A stretch of DNA of 64,000 bases from Symsagittifera roscoffensis (lineage: Eukaryota > Xenacoelomorpha > Acoela > Convolutidae), in contig NC_087062.1 in assembly GCF_963678635.1 (NCBI RefSeq), forward strand, positions 78,681,200 through 78,745,199, in the 5' to 3' direction. Both the position numbers and the translations under genes were made by a program. Position 1 is the first letter of the stretch; each line of letters begins with the position of its first letter. Under the pieces are notes generated by a model. The model was not told the origin of the DNA. It did not search any database and saw only the letters and a program-made list of their open reading frames with translations. Below, piece by piece: positions 19,633 to 30,412 of the stretch.

Positions 19633-22410
19633 CTGCTCCTGGTGAAGTATGCCCGATATCGCAACCACCGATGCATCCGTGTCCAGCACGAACATCCCCT
19701 TCTCTGTTGGCATGCCGAGGACCGGTGCCTCGCAAAGTTCACGTTTGATGTTCTCAAATGAAACTTGTGCCTCATCAGTCCAAATGAACTTTTTGCCCTT
19801 GTTTCTCATCAACCGCTGCATGGGGTATGTTTTGTCAGCATACCCCTTGATGAACTTTCGATAATAATTAGCAAATCCCAAAAAACTCATTTGTTGTGTA
19901 TCTGTTTTAGGTGCCTTCCAGGTCAACACCGCTTCGACCGCTTCAGGATCTGGTCTCACTCCATGCTTATCCACCAGGCGACCCAGATACTTTATGGAGT
20001 CTCTGAGGATTTCACACTTAGAGGGTTTACATTGAGTTACATCAAACTTTTTCAAGTTCTCCACACTCTGAAAGTCTGTGTTCAGAGGCAAAGCATAGCC
20101 AAGTTTCTTTCCCCTCTGTATTGTCACTGTTGTTGCTTCTGTGTTCAACAACACACTCACACACAGTCCGCTCTGAGTGAGTGAGAAGCTTCTTCCTAAA
20201 ATAGCCGAGCTTTTACTGTTTGGATTCGGTACCAGACACACCTGTCTGTCATTGCTGAGTTCATTCAAGTTCCTCATCCTAAACGTCGCTATTACGGCTT
20301 GGTTTGGTTTCAATCTAACTTTTCGATCCAGAAAAATTGGCACCTTGGCCTGGACAATTAAGATCTTATTAAGGGGTTTCTTTTCGTACTTTCTCTCAGG
20401 ATCCTTGATCCTAATAAACCCGTCATTGAGATCAATCGTGACATCAAAGATGCATACGAAGCCCCTCCCTAAGATGAACTGATCGGATTCGTCCAAACTC
20501 TCCACTATTAGGAAGCTCATCCAAAGATGTCTTCCTCCAATCTGCAATGAAATGATCGGGGTTCGTCCAGTCACATAGATCGCTCCCTGTTTGGCAGCTG
20601 CCAACCTAATGTTTGTCGGTATGAGATCCGACCTCTCGAAACCCATGTCGGTCCAAGTTTTGAGTGGCATGACGCTGACCACTGCTCCTGTGTCTAGCAG
20701 TCCCTTTACTGAAAGTTGTCTGCCTTGCACGTCCAGCACGTGTGCGGCCAGATCGGCCTCGCAACCTATGTGCACCGCATCGTGTTCGAGCATGGCGTTG
20801 TGTCCGATTCGTCTAACCTTCAGCTCCTCTTGACCAATGTATATCCGGCCAATCTGATCGTTCGGATCAGTTACGTGAGCTTTTGTGTAGATATTGATGC
20901 CATCCACATTCATTAGAATTGGGTATGGGCCATGGACTTCGATGTAATGTCCATCCACTTTCATCAGCCTCAGACCTCCTGTCGTGAGCAGCGCTCGCAC
21001 TGCCCTGGAGTCCAGTTTCGCATCTTTCTCCCTCAGGTAGTCTGCATAAATGTCCAGGAGGACTAGTGTAATATCGGATGGTTCACTCAAGTTCTTGACC
21101 ACCTGGTGTCCTGCGACCGAGATGATGGACATTATCTTCGTCCCTTCCTTCGTCATCCCGAAAGTTCTACCAGATATAACGTTCAGTTTTAGTCCCTGCT
21201 TCCTGGGTTCCTCTTTGTCTTCTTTTTCCGTCGTTCTACCCAGAATATTAAAATTTTCCCGAAGATCTGTGCTCTCGAGCTCCGACCTTACCCATTGCTC
21301 CACTTCTTTCGTGGCTAGCTCCTGTTTGACATTTTGCAACGCTGTCCTTGCCACCAGACCGTAATCCACCTTGAGTGGGCTAGCCGACTCTGCCTCCAGG
21401 TTCGAGGCTACCACCTCATCAGGCAGTGTCTTTAACTTCTTAGTCGTAAAGGTGCTTGGTATCGTCTCCTTTCTCCGAGACTCGGCCTCGTTCATCAGAT
21501 GTGCTCGACTGGCATTGACACCCGAAAGCGCCTCTTCGTGGCGGGGATGTTTCGCGTCCGCCACCGCATCCCAAAACTGAGTGCAATCCGACTTGAAGTG
21601 TCCTTTTAATTTACAGAAGAAGCACCTCGGACCATATTTCATGATGAGCCCTCTGACGTACTCTTCGTAATCCTCGTCGGTCGCGTCGACGTCGTCGAGA
21701 AAGTAGCCTATTGCCTTCATGTTCTGTGTGTATGCAGAACACGCGGAAACGTGATGGTCCATCGAACCACAATTCGCACACGACCTCCTCTTATCCATGT
21801 CATCGCGAGGTTTGTACCAACTGGAGTTCGCACCAGTGTTTGTCCTGCTGTAGTTACCATAATTGCTGTAACGGTTTTGCGCCCTCAGTTTTATGAATAA
21901 ATACTCGCGTGACTTCATACGCAAATCATTGGGCGTGGGTACCTGATCAAGTGACAGGGTGAAGTGTGTGGCCAACATCGTTTTCAACTCCTCTCTCTTT
22001 ACTCCGTCCATGAATTTTGAAGCAATCGCCAAGTTTCGCTCGGATATTTTCTCATCGGGATTGCTTCTCCTCCTAAGCAATTCAAGGTCGTCCAAAAACT
22101 TGTCTATGGATTCGTCATCTCTTTGACGCCTCTTTTCGAACTTCACCATAGCCTGGTGCCCTTGTACTCCAGAGCCGAAACGATTCAGCAGAATGTCGAA
22201 TATGTTGCGAGCGCTACCTTTCTCATTGGTTCTTTTCGCCATTACACAATTTAGTGCAGTAGCCTCCAGGTTGCTTGTTAGCGCGCTGCACTCTTGTTTC
22301 TTGGAGAGAATCTCTTCCTCAAAGTGCAACTTCATCACTTCTATCCAAGTATCAATGCAGCCGTCTGACTTGTCTTTGTATGACTTCGGCTTTTCAGTGT
22401 CCTTCTTCAC
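19633..22410 (-). pseudogene. Copy A ORF1, Gag core, protease and truncated RT
   Basis: In order: Gag core (DGCIDTWIEVMKLH, FEKRRQRDDESIDKFLDDLE), a CCHC knuckle (CANCGSMDHHVSAC) and a second one (CFFCKLKGHFKSDC), a protease with LLDTGAVVSV, then a direct jump to the RT thumb (CKPSKCEILRDSIKYLG) and the start of RNase H (VLDTDASVVAISG). Compared with B, about 880 bp coding for the RT fingers and palm, including YVDD, are missing near 20040, and the reading frame is kept across the junction. It ends at a nonsense codon after ILHQEQ. Confidence 0.9.
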
Positions 22411-22468
22411 CTCTCTCCTCTCTCGTGTGACTTCGAGAGCTTAGTGATGAACGTCTCGAGAGATCTAT

Positions 22469-23485
22469 TCAGAGGCTCAAACATCGAGGCATACATCGTC
22501 GTGTCCTGTGACTGACTTGTGGCACAGTTGGCAACCTTGTCTCCGGAGTAGCATCTGCCTCCGGCGGGACCGGATTAGTCCAGCCAGGCCTCGACGGGGC
22601 TGCCCTTGGCCGCTCCCTATTCCTAGGTTCGTAGTTCGTTCTCGAACTTTGCTGGGCCCTGGCGTAGCTGCCCGTACCAGCTCCATCCTTCGCGTGGCAT
22701 GAGCGCTCCCTTGGGTTGGAACGCTCCTCCCAATTGCTCCCATTCAAGATCGCGTCAAGCTTCCGCATCATTAAGTCAGATTTGGCATCTAACCTTTTTT
22801 CCAGGCTAGTCATCGTGTGGGCGTAGGTATTATCATGATCGCTCAACAATCGCTCGATCTCTCTTGTCAACCTAGCCTCTCTTTCCTCTAACTCCTTGTT
22901 TGCCTGTGCCAGGCTCTCCGCCAGGCATTGATCGGTGTTGCGAATCAATTGAGCCTGATCAACCCTCGCCTGCGACTTCACGTGCGTTAGTGCATCTCTC
23001 AAATTCTCGCGACCCTGGTGAGCTCTCTCGTCAACTTGATCTATTCTCTTAGTCATGTCCCGTCTCAGTTCATCCAGACCATTCATTACGCCAGGGAACA
23101 TCTCACTTATATCGCCATTTGCCCGCAATGGCGGGGATAGCCCCAGAGAAGATGAGGTCAACTGCGGCTGCAGCCTGGTACTTGATGACGCACCGCCTTT
23201 TTGCTTGCTCATCGACGTCATCAATCTGTCGAACGTTGATGACGCTCCCATCGTTATCCCATCTGACATGGGCTTGGTCGGCGAGGCGGACGACGCCTTC
23301 CTGCTCATGTCGTTCCTTGGGCACGGTGTGAAGTTCACATCCGGATGGGTTATCTCCGGGTGGTCATAACTGGAAGATAAACTATCAGTTCGTAGTGACG
23401 CCATGCGCTCATCGTACAAAGACTTCCAGCTCTTCTTGGCCTTCGAACCCGGTTGTTCTTCACTCGGGCTTATGCTTGACATCAT
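22469..23485 (-). pseudogene. Copy A ORF1, N-terminal Gag with coiled coil
   Basis: Ser/Pro-rich N-terminus, then a long charged helix (KELEEREARLTREIERLLSD) that is probably a coiled coil, then a basic Pro/Arg-rich linker. B has a coiled coil at the same place. A frameshift near 22490 separates it from the Gag core piece. Upstream, the same frame continues through a TAA at 23527-23525 into 23863-23525. Confidence 0.7.
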
Positions 23486-23524
23486 CGCGTTGTTGACATC
23501 ATCGCGGCCAGATATGAGTGGGTA

Positions 23525-23863
23525 TTAGCTTGGATGTGAAAATTCTCTCCTCCACCTATGATTCTTGGTCTCCGATTTGGACATTCGCCTGAATAACACT
23601 CCCTCTTGCGGCTCGCCCTCGGAACGCTCCGAGGTCTCCTCCGTCCTCTCAACTTCCACCCGCTCGAGGTCCTCGCTCGGCTCAAAGTCGGATCGAATGA
23701 GCGTCCGTTCCCCTTCGACAAAGGGGTCCACAAGCGTTTCGCTCGCGGGCCCGATCTCGGCGCTCCGCCCTTGATCGCCATCGAGGTTTTTCTCGCTCCT
23801 TAGTTTCATTTCGCTCACTGAAAGATCAGGTTGACCTTTAGTCGATCCGTTTTCAGCAAACAC
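23525..23863 (-). pseudogene. Copy A ORF1, extreme N-terminus (probable)
   Basis: A 112-codon piece in the same frame as 23485-22469, separated from it only by one TAA. It is acidic (SDFEPSEDLERVEVERTEETSERSEGE), similar in style to the acidic N-terminus of B ORF1 but not clearly alignable. It may be the original start of Gag, or leader sequence that happens to be open. Confidence 0.45.
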
Positions 23864-24435
23864 GTCGGAAGCACTGTTAAACGAGGATTGGCTACGCGTG
23901 CTTCCCTCGCTCAGCCTGGGAATCTTAGGCTGAGCAATTTTCGCGTGCGTCCCTTGCTCAGCCTGGGAATTTTAGTAGTCGATCCTAACAAGTCCTTGCG
24001 CTGCATACTTTGTAACAAATAATAATATTCGTATAATTTAATGGCGATGCACACGTACCGCAAACAGGATCAAGTTAAATTACTTAACGCTGCCTACTCA
24101 ATTCCGTTAGTATCAAAATGTCTCTTAGATTTCTTAATGACAATACTAGTGACTCAGCTAAAGTTACACACAGGGCCTACTCAGTATTGCTACAGTGCTA
24201 ACTCAACCCCGTTGTATAGTATAACAAAATCACAAACTTTCCACAAGATATAATCAATACACAAAACACAATTGATAATCAGATAAGAATATCCTACAGG
24301 TGACAGCGACCTTTCGTCAGTATCAATTTACCGCCACACTCTTATCAAGTCACTGCTTTGTTAAAATCAAACAATCTTTGGTAAAAAGCAGTTATGACTC
24401 AGAAACAGATCAATAAAACTTAGTCTTAAAGAAAA

Positions 24436-24773
24436 AGACTTCCCTCAATCGGAACGATCCGAAAGAACGAAGCCCAGGACACAGTCTTCTCAAGTGAGTG
24501 TGTATTTGCCTAATACGCCCACCGAGGTCTTTTTTCTAGGTGTCCTGCGATTGCCCGAGCTGTCCTACTTTGTAGCTCAAGGCAACCTCTGATCGAAAAT
24601 TTCTTAAGTTTATGAAAAAGCTCCCCCACACCCGGAACGCTCCAAGTGCACGAGAGCAGGGAACCACTTTTCTTCTCAGGTGAGTGTGTATTTGCCTAAT
24701 ACACTCACCGAGGTCTTCTTTTATTTATTCCCGGATTGCCCGAACTTCCCTATTAAGTAGCACATGTCAACCA
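24436..24773. repeat. Two imperfect direct repeats, period ~186 bp, in copy A leader
   Basis: Copy one (about 24436-24590) and copy two (about 24621-24773) share CGGAACG, GTGAGTGTGTATTTGCCTAA, CACCGAGGTCTT and GATTGCCCGA in the same order. The best conserved core of each is the hairpin-forming stretch. Confidence 0.75.
24679..24709. other. Hairpin in copy A leader
   Basis: GGTGAGTGTGTATT and AATACACTCACC can pair over 12 bases with a 2-base bulge and a 5-base loop (TGCCT). A weaker version occurs in the first repeat near 24495. A stable RNA hairpin in a retroelement leader could serve packaging or dimerisation; that is only a guess. Confidence 0.5.
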
Positions 24774-24979
24774 CACAACCAAAATCACAATCAAAACAAA
24801 ATATTGGTTCGGGTACTTCTGATACACCCGATCTAGAATCCAGAAATGATCACGAAATTCCGGTCAAAATGGGCTCCTATGATCCTAATAAGCCCGCCTA
24901 AAATCGTAATATGATCTTAATTAAATGGATATTTTCCGTTTCCCAAATTGCCACAGAAGGTTTCCTCAAGTTTCTAACA

Positions 24980-25930
24980 AAGAGGGTTGTTAGGAGGCTT
25001 AAGTCACTCCGGAGGGTTACTTCGGAGGGTTGTTAAGACACTTAGCCTACTCCGGAGGGTTACCTCGGAGGGTACCTTAGCCACCCAAGTGACTGCGGAG
25101 GGTCTCTCTTCACTCACTAAGGAGGGTCAATTAGAGGCTTAATATGCTCCGGAGGGTTACCTCGGAGGGTTCTTCGAAAATTTTCAATTTTTTTACCCTC
25201 ACTTAGAAGGGTCTTCCACTAGCTTCAAAAAGCGTCAAAACAAGCTAAAAGCTCTATGGGGGTTTGTTTTAACTTCTTCGGAGGATCCCGTGGAAAATTT
25301 TCACTAAGGAGGGTTGCTAAAGGGCTTAAGTCACTCCGGAGGGTTACTCCAGAGGGTTCCGCAAAAATCAAGAAAACGGGTTATTTTACCGCGGTAAAGT
25401 CTCCAAAAGCGGTCCACCTGACTGAAAACTAGGTTGGCTGACACGGTCAACCTTCCCAGTAGGATAAAAAGGTGATTTGATAAAATTTTCTGCCGCTCGG
25501 AGGGTTACATCTAATTTGGACCCTCCGAACCAACAAATTTTAAAATTTTTTTCTTTTCCGAGGTTATCAACCCAAAAACGGTTGCGGTCCGAAAAAATGG
25601 TCCAAAACGTCGACTTTTAGTACCAAATTTATCCCGATCGGTTGGCTAGTCTTTGAGAAATCGCCGAAAACGTGTTTGTCCAAATGGCCTTTTTTCACCA
25701 CCTATGTAGGTTCTGAGAAACTTTTTCCGCAATTCCTAATGAAAGTGCCTAAAAATAATTGAAACGAGCGTAGTAGCCCTGTACGACACTGGAATAATGC
25801 AAAAAACTGGACCAAAATTGGTTTGGAGACAAAAATTTGGCCAATAACTATCAAATTTCGACCCTCCGATTCCTTCCGTTTCCAATCCTTAAGTCGTTAG
25901 CTCTATCCACGGGGCTAATCGGAGGGTTAC
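24980..25930. repeat. Zone of GGAGGGT repeats in copy A leader
   Basis: The motif CGGAGGGTTAC or a close variant recurs well over ten times, densest at 24980-25180 and again at 25270-25360, with isolated copies to about 25930. Neighbouring copies share CACTCCGGAGGGTTACTTCGG-type context, so the zone looks like a decayed minisatellite. Confidence 0.7.
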
Positions 25931-27023
25931 TCAAGAATTTTTCTGGCAGCCGAACACGATCTGCTAGCACGCTCCTAACACAAAAACTTTTATTGCTCTA
26001 ACTCTAAAAACTCAAAAACTCGATCCCCAAAACAGATTGACAAAATTCAGAAAATTATCGAAATTTTGATCGAAAAATTTTTGTTTTTTTTTCCAATTTC
26101 TAGCGAGTCTGTTCTCACGCGGTTTCTTTAGTCAGGGGGATCGAACTACATAGCTACTCCCTATATAAAAGCTTCTTGCTGTTTGGAAAAGCTCGCATAT
26201 CCAAAAATTTGGGGGTCTATAGTTTGTCGAAAATCAGTAATTTTCGACAAAATTTGGGTGTTTCTTGGATCTAATTAGGAGATAAGTAATATATAATAAG
26301 GATAATAACCTTTTAGTAGTCGTTAATGAATAGTACTATACCCTCCTTAGCACGAAAAAACCCGAATTAAGACCCTTAACTCGGAAATTTGTAATCGATG
26401 GAGGGTACAATCGGACCACACCAATCTTGCCCCCCACCACTAAAGTTTTGATGAAATAGTACCCAAACGATAACAAAATTGTTTCAACGATACCCAAAAG
26501 TCGTTGTAGATGTTGTCCCTGATGCCTTGTTGAGTGTGGAACACGTCGGTCAGCCTGCCACTCTACCCTCCGGTCAGCGGCAAAATCACAATTAACGTGC
26601 TTAAATAATCAAATTACACTCAAGGGAGGGTATCCAACCCTTCACCAAAACACACAATCTTTCTATCAGAAATGATATAAATCAATCTGAAACAACAACA
26701 AATAGGAAGGTCAGATCACATCTCGTCTGGAAATAACATATAAACTGTCACTTTATGTTTTTTACTGTTTTTGGTCTTTTTTGGATTTTTTCTGTGTACT
26801 TTTTGTTTTCAATTAAATTTGTTTTTGGCTTTTTCTTGGTTATACACCAATTTTGGTTGGTTTTAAGCTTTCTCTTTAATTGTTTTTGGTCACAGTACCT
26901 TACGCACCTTCTCTCTAGTACAATAACGGTCATTGAGGCCTCTAACTCGGGCATACGCCCGGAGCGGAGGGTTCGTCGCTGAAACGTTTGCTGATCATGA
27001 TGGTCTCATGCCTTTAACAGGCC

Positions 27024-27038
27024 CACCCAGGAGCGCCA
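27024..27038 (-). promoter_or_regulatory. Copy A primer-binding site (candidate)
   Basis: The minus strand reads TGGCGCTCCTGGGTG, beginning 12 bases after the LTR end at 27051. It is identical to 28114-28128 of B. It starts with TGG, as expected for pairing with a tRNA 3' CCA end. The tRNA species cannot be named from here. Confidence 0.6.
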
Positions 27039-27050
27039 TAAAAACGTCTA

Positions 27051-27215
27051 TGTAACATTTGCCTAAGTACTACACAGCGACGGAGCGTAGAAAAAGTACC
27101 TCTTAACGACTGGCAGGCGTCAGTTACCTTAATTCTACTCGTTTTTCACCGTCTCGACCTTGCCAGTTGATTTTCTGGTCTGTTTAGGGCTAAGTAAAAA
27201 ATTACTATTTTTAGG
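27051..27215 (-). repeat. Copy A 5' LTR remnant
   Basis: On the minus strand it ends in TGTTACA, directly before the leader start TAG, as the B LTR does (GACTGTTACA then TAG). Short matches to the last 165 bases of the B LTR are visible (for example GAGACGGTGAAAAAC against GAGGCGGAAAAAC). Only the last 165 bases remain. The rest is cut off by the start of B at 27216, which suggests that B inserted into this LTR in the opposite orientation. Confidence 0.6.
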
Positions 27216-27297
27216 TGTGCCAGTCGGTCATGTCTAGGGGTTTGACCTTGAGAAATACGCAATTTTGGAGTGAAATTTTAATTTTGCAAAATTCGAA

Positions 27298-27612
27298 TTG
27301 AGCATGTCATGCTCGATTTTCTCGAACCAACTGAAAATGAAAAAGTCAAAAATGAGAACACCCGAATTAACAATTGCGGGAAACTACTCAAGAAAAAGGC
27401 AGGAAATTGCTATTCGCAATTTCTCGATACGAAATATCAAGAGAGTAGAGCTGTCTTGTCCTGAAAACAGGAGAATCAAACACGGACTTGAGACAGAACA
27501 ATTATTCGAATGGAAAGGAGTGGACTTTGAATGGAAGAGTGGACAACTCGAGTGTCCAAAGGGCTCATTCAGAGACTTTGATTCTAGAGAAAAAACTTAC
27601 TTCTGTTATTGA
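27298..27612 (+). CDS. Small LTR reading frame (104 codons), 5' copy
   Basis: It begins MSMSCSIFSNQLK and is basic and hydrophilic, with no domain recognised. The same frame is at 49057-49371. Of the five LTR differences, all fall in this frame: three are silent (27369, 27444, 27564) and two change an amino acid (27354 Met/Ile, 27395 Lys/Arg). It could be a real small protein or a chance opening in a GC-poor region. Confidence 0.2.
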   Translation: MSMSCSIFSNQLKMKKSKMRTPELTIAGNYSRKRQEIAIRNFSIRNIKRVELSCPENRRIKHGLETEQLFEWKGVDFEWKSGQLECPKGSFRDFDSREKTYFCY

Positions 27613-27808
27613 AACTAATTGGCCTTAAAACTTATTTAGTTATATTAGTTAATTCTCAAGCTGCTCATCTTGAACTTACTCCTCATACTCAAGTGCGTCG
27701 ATATGTAAGTTCCAATTTAAATTTCTCGAGTGTATTTTATGATAGTTATGTTGAGATAAGGCGAGTTTTAGGTTGATCCATCTGAAATGGATCAAAGTTC
27801 CACTGTCC

Positions 27809-27814
27809 AATAAA
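27809..27814 (+). terminator. Polyadenylation signal in B 5' LTR
   Basis: AATAAA, repeated at 49568-49573 in the 3' LTR, where it would serve to end the element transcript. In the 5' copy it would have to lie upstream of the transcript start or be ignored. Confidence 0.45.
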
Positions 27815-28113
27815 AAGTAACTAAGCGGATTGTTCCGACCCGGTTTTTAACGGCGTTCATGTATTTTGGGTATCTCGAGACCTAAGTATGGGGACGTTTT
27901 TATTTCTAGAGTGGGGGGGTATTTTGGTAGTGGCCTTTAAGCTGTAATGGGTTCCAGTCTCATGTCGCAAGCGAACCGAATTGGCTCCGACCGTTCTTGA
28001 GGCGGAAAAACACAAGAGATAGTGTCCCTGACTCTTGAGCCAATGGTTATAGGGCCTATTTTTCTTAAGCCTCATATGTGACTAAAGTAGGCGACTGTTA
28101 CATAGTGTTTTTA

Positions 28114-28128
28114 TGGCGCTCCTGGGTG
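28114..28128 (+). promoter_or_regulatory. Copy B primer-binding site (candidate)
   Basis: TGGCGCTCCTGGGTG begins 11 bases after the LTR end. The identical 15-mer is found at the same place in copy A, although the surrounding leader is diverged. It would pair with a tRNA ending in CACCCAGGAGCGCCA. The spacing is longer than the usual 0-5 bases. Confidence 0.6.
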
Positions 28129-28581
28129 TTTTTACGACATCATGACTACGGAGTCGAACCCACTTGACACAGCTCCGGGCTACATGCCCATTCTAGAGTA
28201 CCGGTGGTACGGTTCAGCGGGAACGTGTAAACCTTCCGGTTGTACCGTGATAGCTTTTTAAGAAAACTCAAGAAAACTTCCTGGTACGCTCTCCGAACGA
28301 GGCTTAGCTAACCGAGTAAAGGGGGGCAACTAGGGGGACAAAAACACGAGCAAAAAAGGAAAACAAATAGGAACAAAAACTATAAAACGAAAAAAGACAG
28401 TGACTTTGATACCAGATTAGTTGGATCGAACCTTTGTATTAATTAAATAGTATACACATACTGTTTTACAAGACCGATCGTTTCGATCAATCTAGCAATT
28501 TTTCGATCAACTAGCAGTGACCTTGGTAGGGTGCCCGAGTGGGGGGCGTTGTTAAGGGTTTTTAGATAGATTGCGACCCAA

Positions 28582-28702
28582 CCGGACCACTGGGAGACTT
28601 GACTGGAAATGGTGACCAGTCGAGTGGGAAAGAGGTTCACAAGGATCGAAACGGACCACCAGGAGACTTGATTGGAAGAGGTGACCAGTCGAGTGGGAAA
28701 GT
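28582..28702 (+). repeat. Imperfect direct repeat in B leader
   Basis: Two copies of about 45-55 bp (from 28582 and from 28659), sharing GGTGACCAGTCGAGTGGGAA. Function unknown. Confidence 0.7.
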
Positions 28703-29610
28703 GGGTCTGCTGTCAAGGGCAGAACAGAGACAACCAGCACAGGGCCACTACAAGAGGACGCACAGGGGTGTTCTCAAGTCGGACAACGGGTATCGTTAGA
28801 ATCCACATTACATTATAGGAAATAAGTGTAAAATTGGATAAGCGGAGTCCCATTGTTTTGAAACAGTTTTTACTCAAGCAGACCTGGAAACAGGTCTACG
28901 GTTTTCTCAAGAGAGGTTTAGCACCCGGCGCTTAAGGGATTTTTCGGCTTAAGAGGGGGGCTAAACAGGGGGGAGGTTAGCAGGGGGGCTGGTTAGGTTA
29001 GAGGTTGGCGGTTGTAAATTGTAAAAAGGGGGGAATTAGAGTAACTAGTTAATCGACATCGTTGATTTAGTTACATTAGCCATCAACACGCGTGGTAACA
29101 ATAGGTGGACATCCAAAACTTATCTCGAGTTAAGATTGGTACGCTGGTTGGATCGGTAGGGGGGAACGGATATAGACAGTTTTCGTGACACCTCATAAGA
29201 CAACTAGTGGGGGGAGGAAAACGCGTGGCAATTAGGTACCAGACATTTTTTTTGAAAGAAGGTTGACATTTGTCTCCTTTGAATTTTAGGTGGGTCGATT
29301 ACTCTGTTTTGTTATTTCTTCGGTACAGAATTTTATTTTTTCTATAGACATTGTTGCGTTTTGGGGAAGATTTGCGATTGGTTTTTAATACAAACAGGTG
29401 ATCACAAGATACCTGCACACAAGTTGTGGCTCCCAATCGCTGGGAACATTCAAAAAGAGGTAACTAATAAAGGAGGGGCCAGATTTGGCAACCAAGAGAG
29501 GGTTTTTGGGAGAATTTTCACTAGAACTTGAGTGGTGGTACAAGGTACAGACAACCAAGGAGTCCCTACAACGAAGAAGAGAGAAATCCTATATCCAGAC
29601 ACTCAGTAAC

Positions 29611-30167
29611 GAGTCTTGGGACAGTACCGAACTAGTCTAGGGACATTGTAGTCTGGGGACAGTCTTGGAGCAACACAGTCTTGGGACAGTGCAACTTTGG
29701 GGCAGTCTTGGACCAGAGCAGTCTTGGTACGAAGCGGTCTTGGGACATTGGTCTTGGGACATTGGTCTTGGGACGTTAGTCTTGGGACATTAGTCTTGGG
29801 CCATTGGTCTTGGGACGTTAGTCTTGGGACATTGGTCTTGGGCCATTGGTCTTGGGACGTTAGTCTTGGGACATTAGTCTTGGGCCATTGGTCTTGGGAC
29901 GTTAGTCTTGGGACATTGGTCTTGGGCCATTGGTCTTGGGACGTTAGTCTTGGGACGTTGGTCTTGGGCCATTGGTCTTGGGACGTTAGTCTTGGGACAT
30001 TGGTCTTGGGACGTTAGTCTTGGGACATTGGTCTTGGGCCATTGGTCTTGGGACGTTAGTCTTGGGACGTTGGTCTTGGGCCATTGGTCTTGGGCCATTG
30101 GTCTTGGGACATTAGTCTTGGGCCGTTAGTCTTGGGACGTTAGTCTTGGGACGTTGGTCTTGGGACG
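29611..30167 (+). repeat. 14-bp minisatellite in B leader
   Basis: From 29737 the unit GTCTTGGG(A/C)C(A/G)TT(G/A) recurs every 14 bases without a single slip: the first unit starts at 29737 and the last at 30157, exactly 30 periods later. The variants ACATTG, ACGTTA and CCATTG alternate in blocks, pointing to higher-order duplication. Upstream, from about 29611, decayed and longer-spaced relatives (GTCTTGGAGC, GTCTAGGGAC) form a ragged edge. The array creates stop-free frames on both strands that are not genes. Confidence 0.95.
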
Positions 30168-30412
30168 GTAAAGAGAAAGTCTTGGAACAGCATTAGGAAG
30201 GGGGTACTACAAAAGTAATAGGTCAGGTTGAAGCACCAAGCATAACAACACGTTCAACACGTTCCCTATCCTAACCTAACACGAAAGAGCTTACAAGAGT
30301 TCAAGAAAAATTGTTTTTAGCGAATTATTAATTTCTTTTTCCTTGGAGTTTTTAAACCTTAGAATAGAATTTTTGTAGATAATAATATTGTAAATAATAA
30401 CAATTGTAAATA

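Larger units (their letters stand above)
23864..27050 (-). other. Copy A 5' leader
   Basis: About 3.2 kb between the primer-binding site and Gag, compared with 2.3 kb in B. No coding frame is credible. It holds a 186-bp-period direct repeat with a hairpin (24436-24773) and a zone rich in GGAGGGT motifs (24980-25930). Little of it matches the leader of B beyond the first bases around the primer-binding site. Confidence 0.6.
1..27215 (-). mobile_element. Copy A: degraded giant Ty3/gypsy-type LTR retrotransposon
   Basis: Read on the minus strand, this stretch has the same order as the intact copy B at 27216-49861: LTR end, primer-binding site, long leader, ORF1 (Gag-Pol-macro), spacer, ORF2. 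The proteins are clearly homologous to B but well diverged, so A is a different and older lineage and not a recent duplicate. It is inactive: ORF1 has stops, frameshifts, a deletion that removes the catalytic RT core and a 735-bp tandem duplication. ORF2 has several stops and frameshifts and a nested LINE dimer. The right end (27051-27215) is the 3' part of its 5' LTR, cut off where B begins. The 3' LTR is not identified; it may start near 592 or lie left of the window. Confidence 0.85.
27216..28102 (+). repeat. Copy B 5' LTR
   Basis: Begins TGTGCCAGTCGG and ends GACTGTTACA. It is matched base for base by 48975-49861 except at 27354, 27369, 27395, 27444 and 27564. All five lie in the first 350 bases. 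It contains an AATAAA at 27809-27814 and a 104-codon frame at 27298-27612. Promoter and R-region limits cannot be set from sequence alone. Confidence 0.95.
28129..30412 (+). other. Copy B 5' leader
   Basis: About 2.3 kb without a credible gene. It contains a ~77-bp-period direct repeat at 28582-28702 (ACTTGACTGGAAATGGTGACC and variants followed by AGTCGAGTGGGAAAG), G-rich purine stretches (28900-29050) and the 14-bp minisatellite at 29611-30167. ORF1 begins right after an AT-rich segment at 30300-30412. Confidence 0.7.

Noticed and set aside
24980-25930. CRISPR-like array from the regular GGAGGGT motifs
   Set aside because: Motifs are short and irregularly spaced, there are no uniform spacers and the setting is a eukaryotic retroelement leader.
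27001-27060. tRNA-like sequence near 27020-27040
   Set aside because: Only the 15 bases of the primer-binding site look like a tRNA 3' end complement; no cloverleaf can be drawn.
27857-28075. 72-codon minus-strand frame in both LTRs
   Set aside because: No homology, antisense to the element, and simply duplicated because LTRs are duplicated.
29697-30129. Long stop-free frames on both strands with repeating LGTLVLGHWSWDVS-type peptides
   Set aside because: They are produced by the 14-bp minisatellite, whose period is not a multiple of three, so all frames stay open together.
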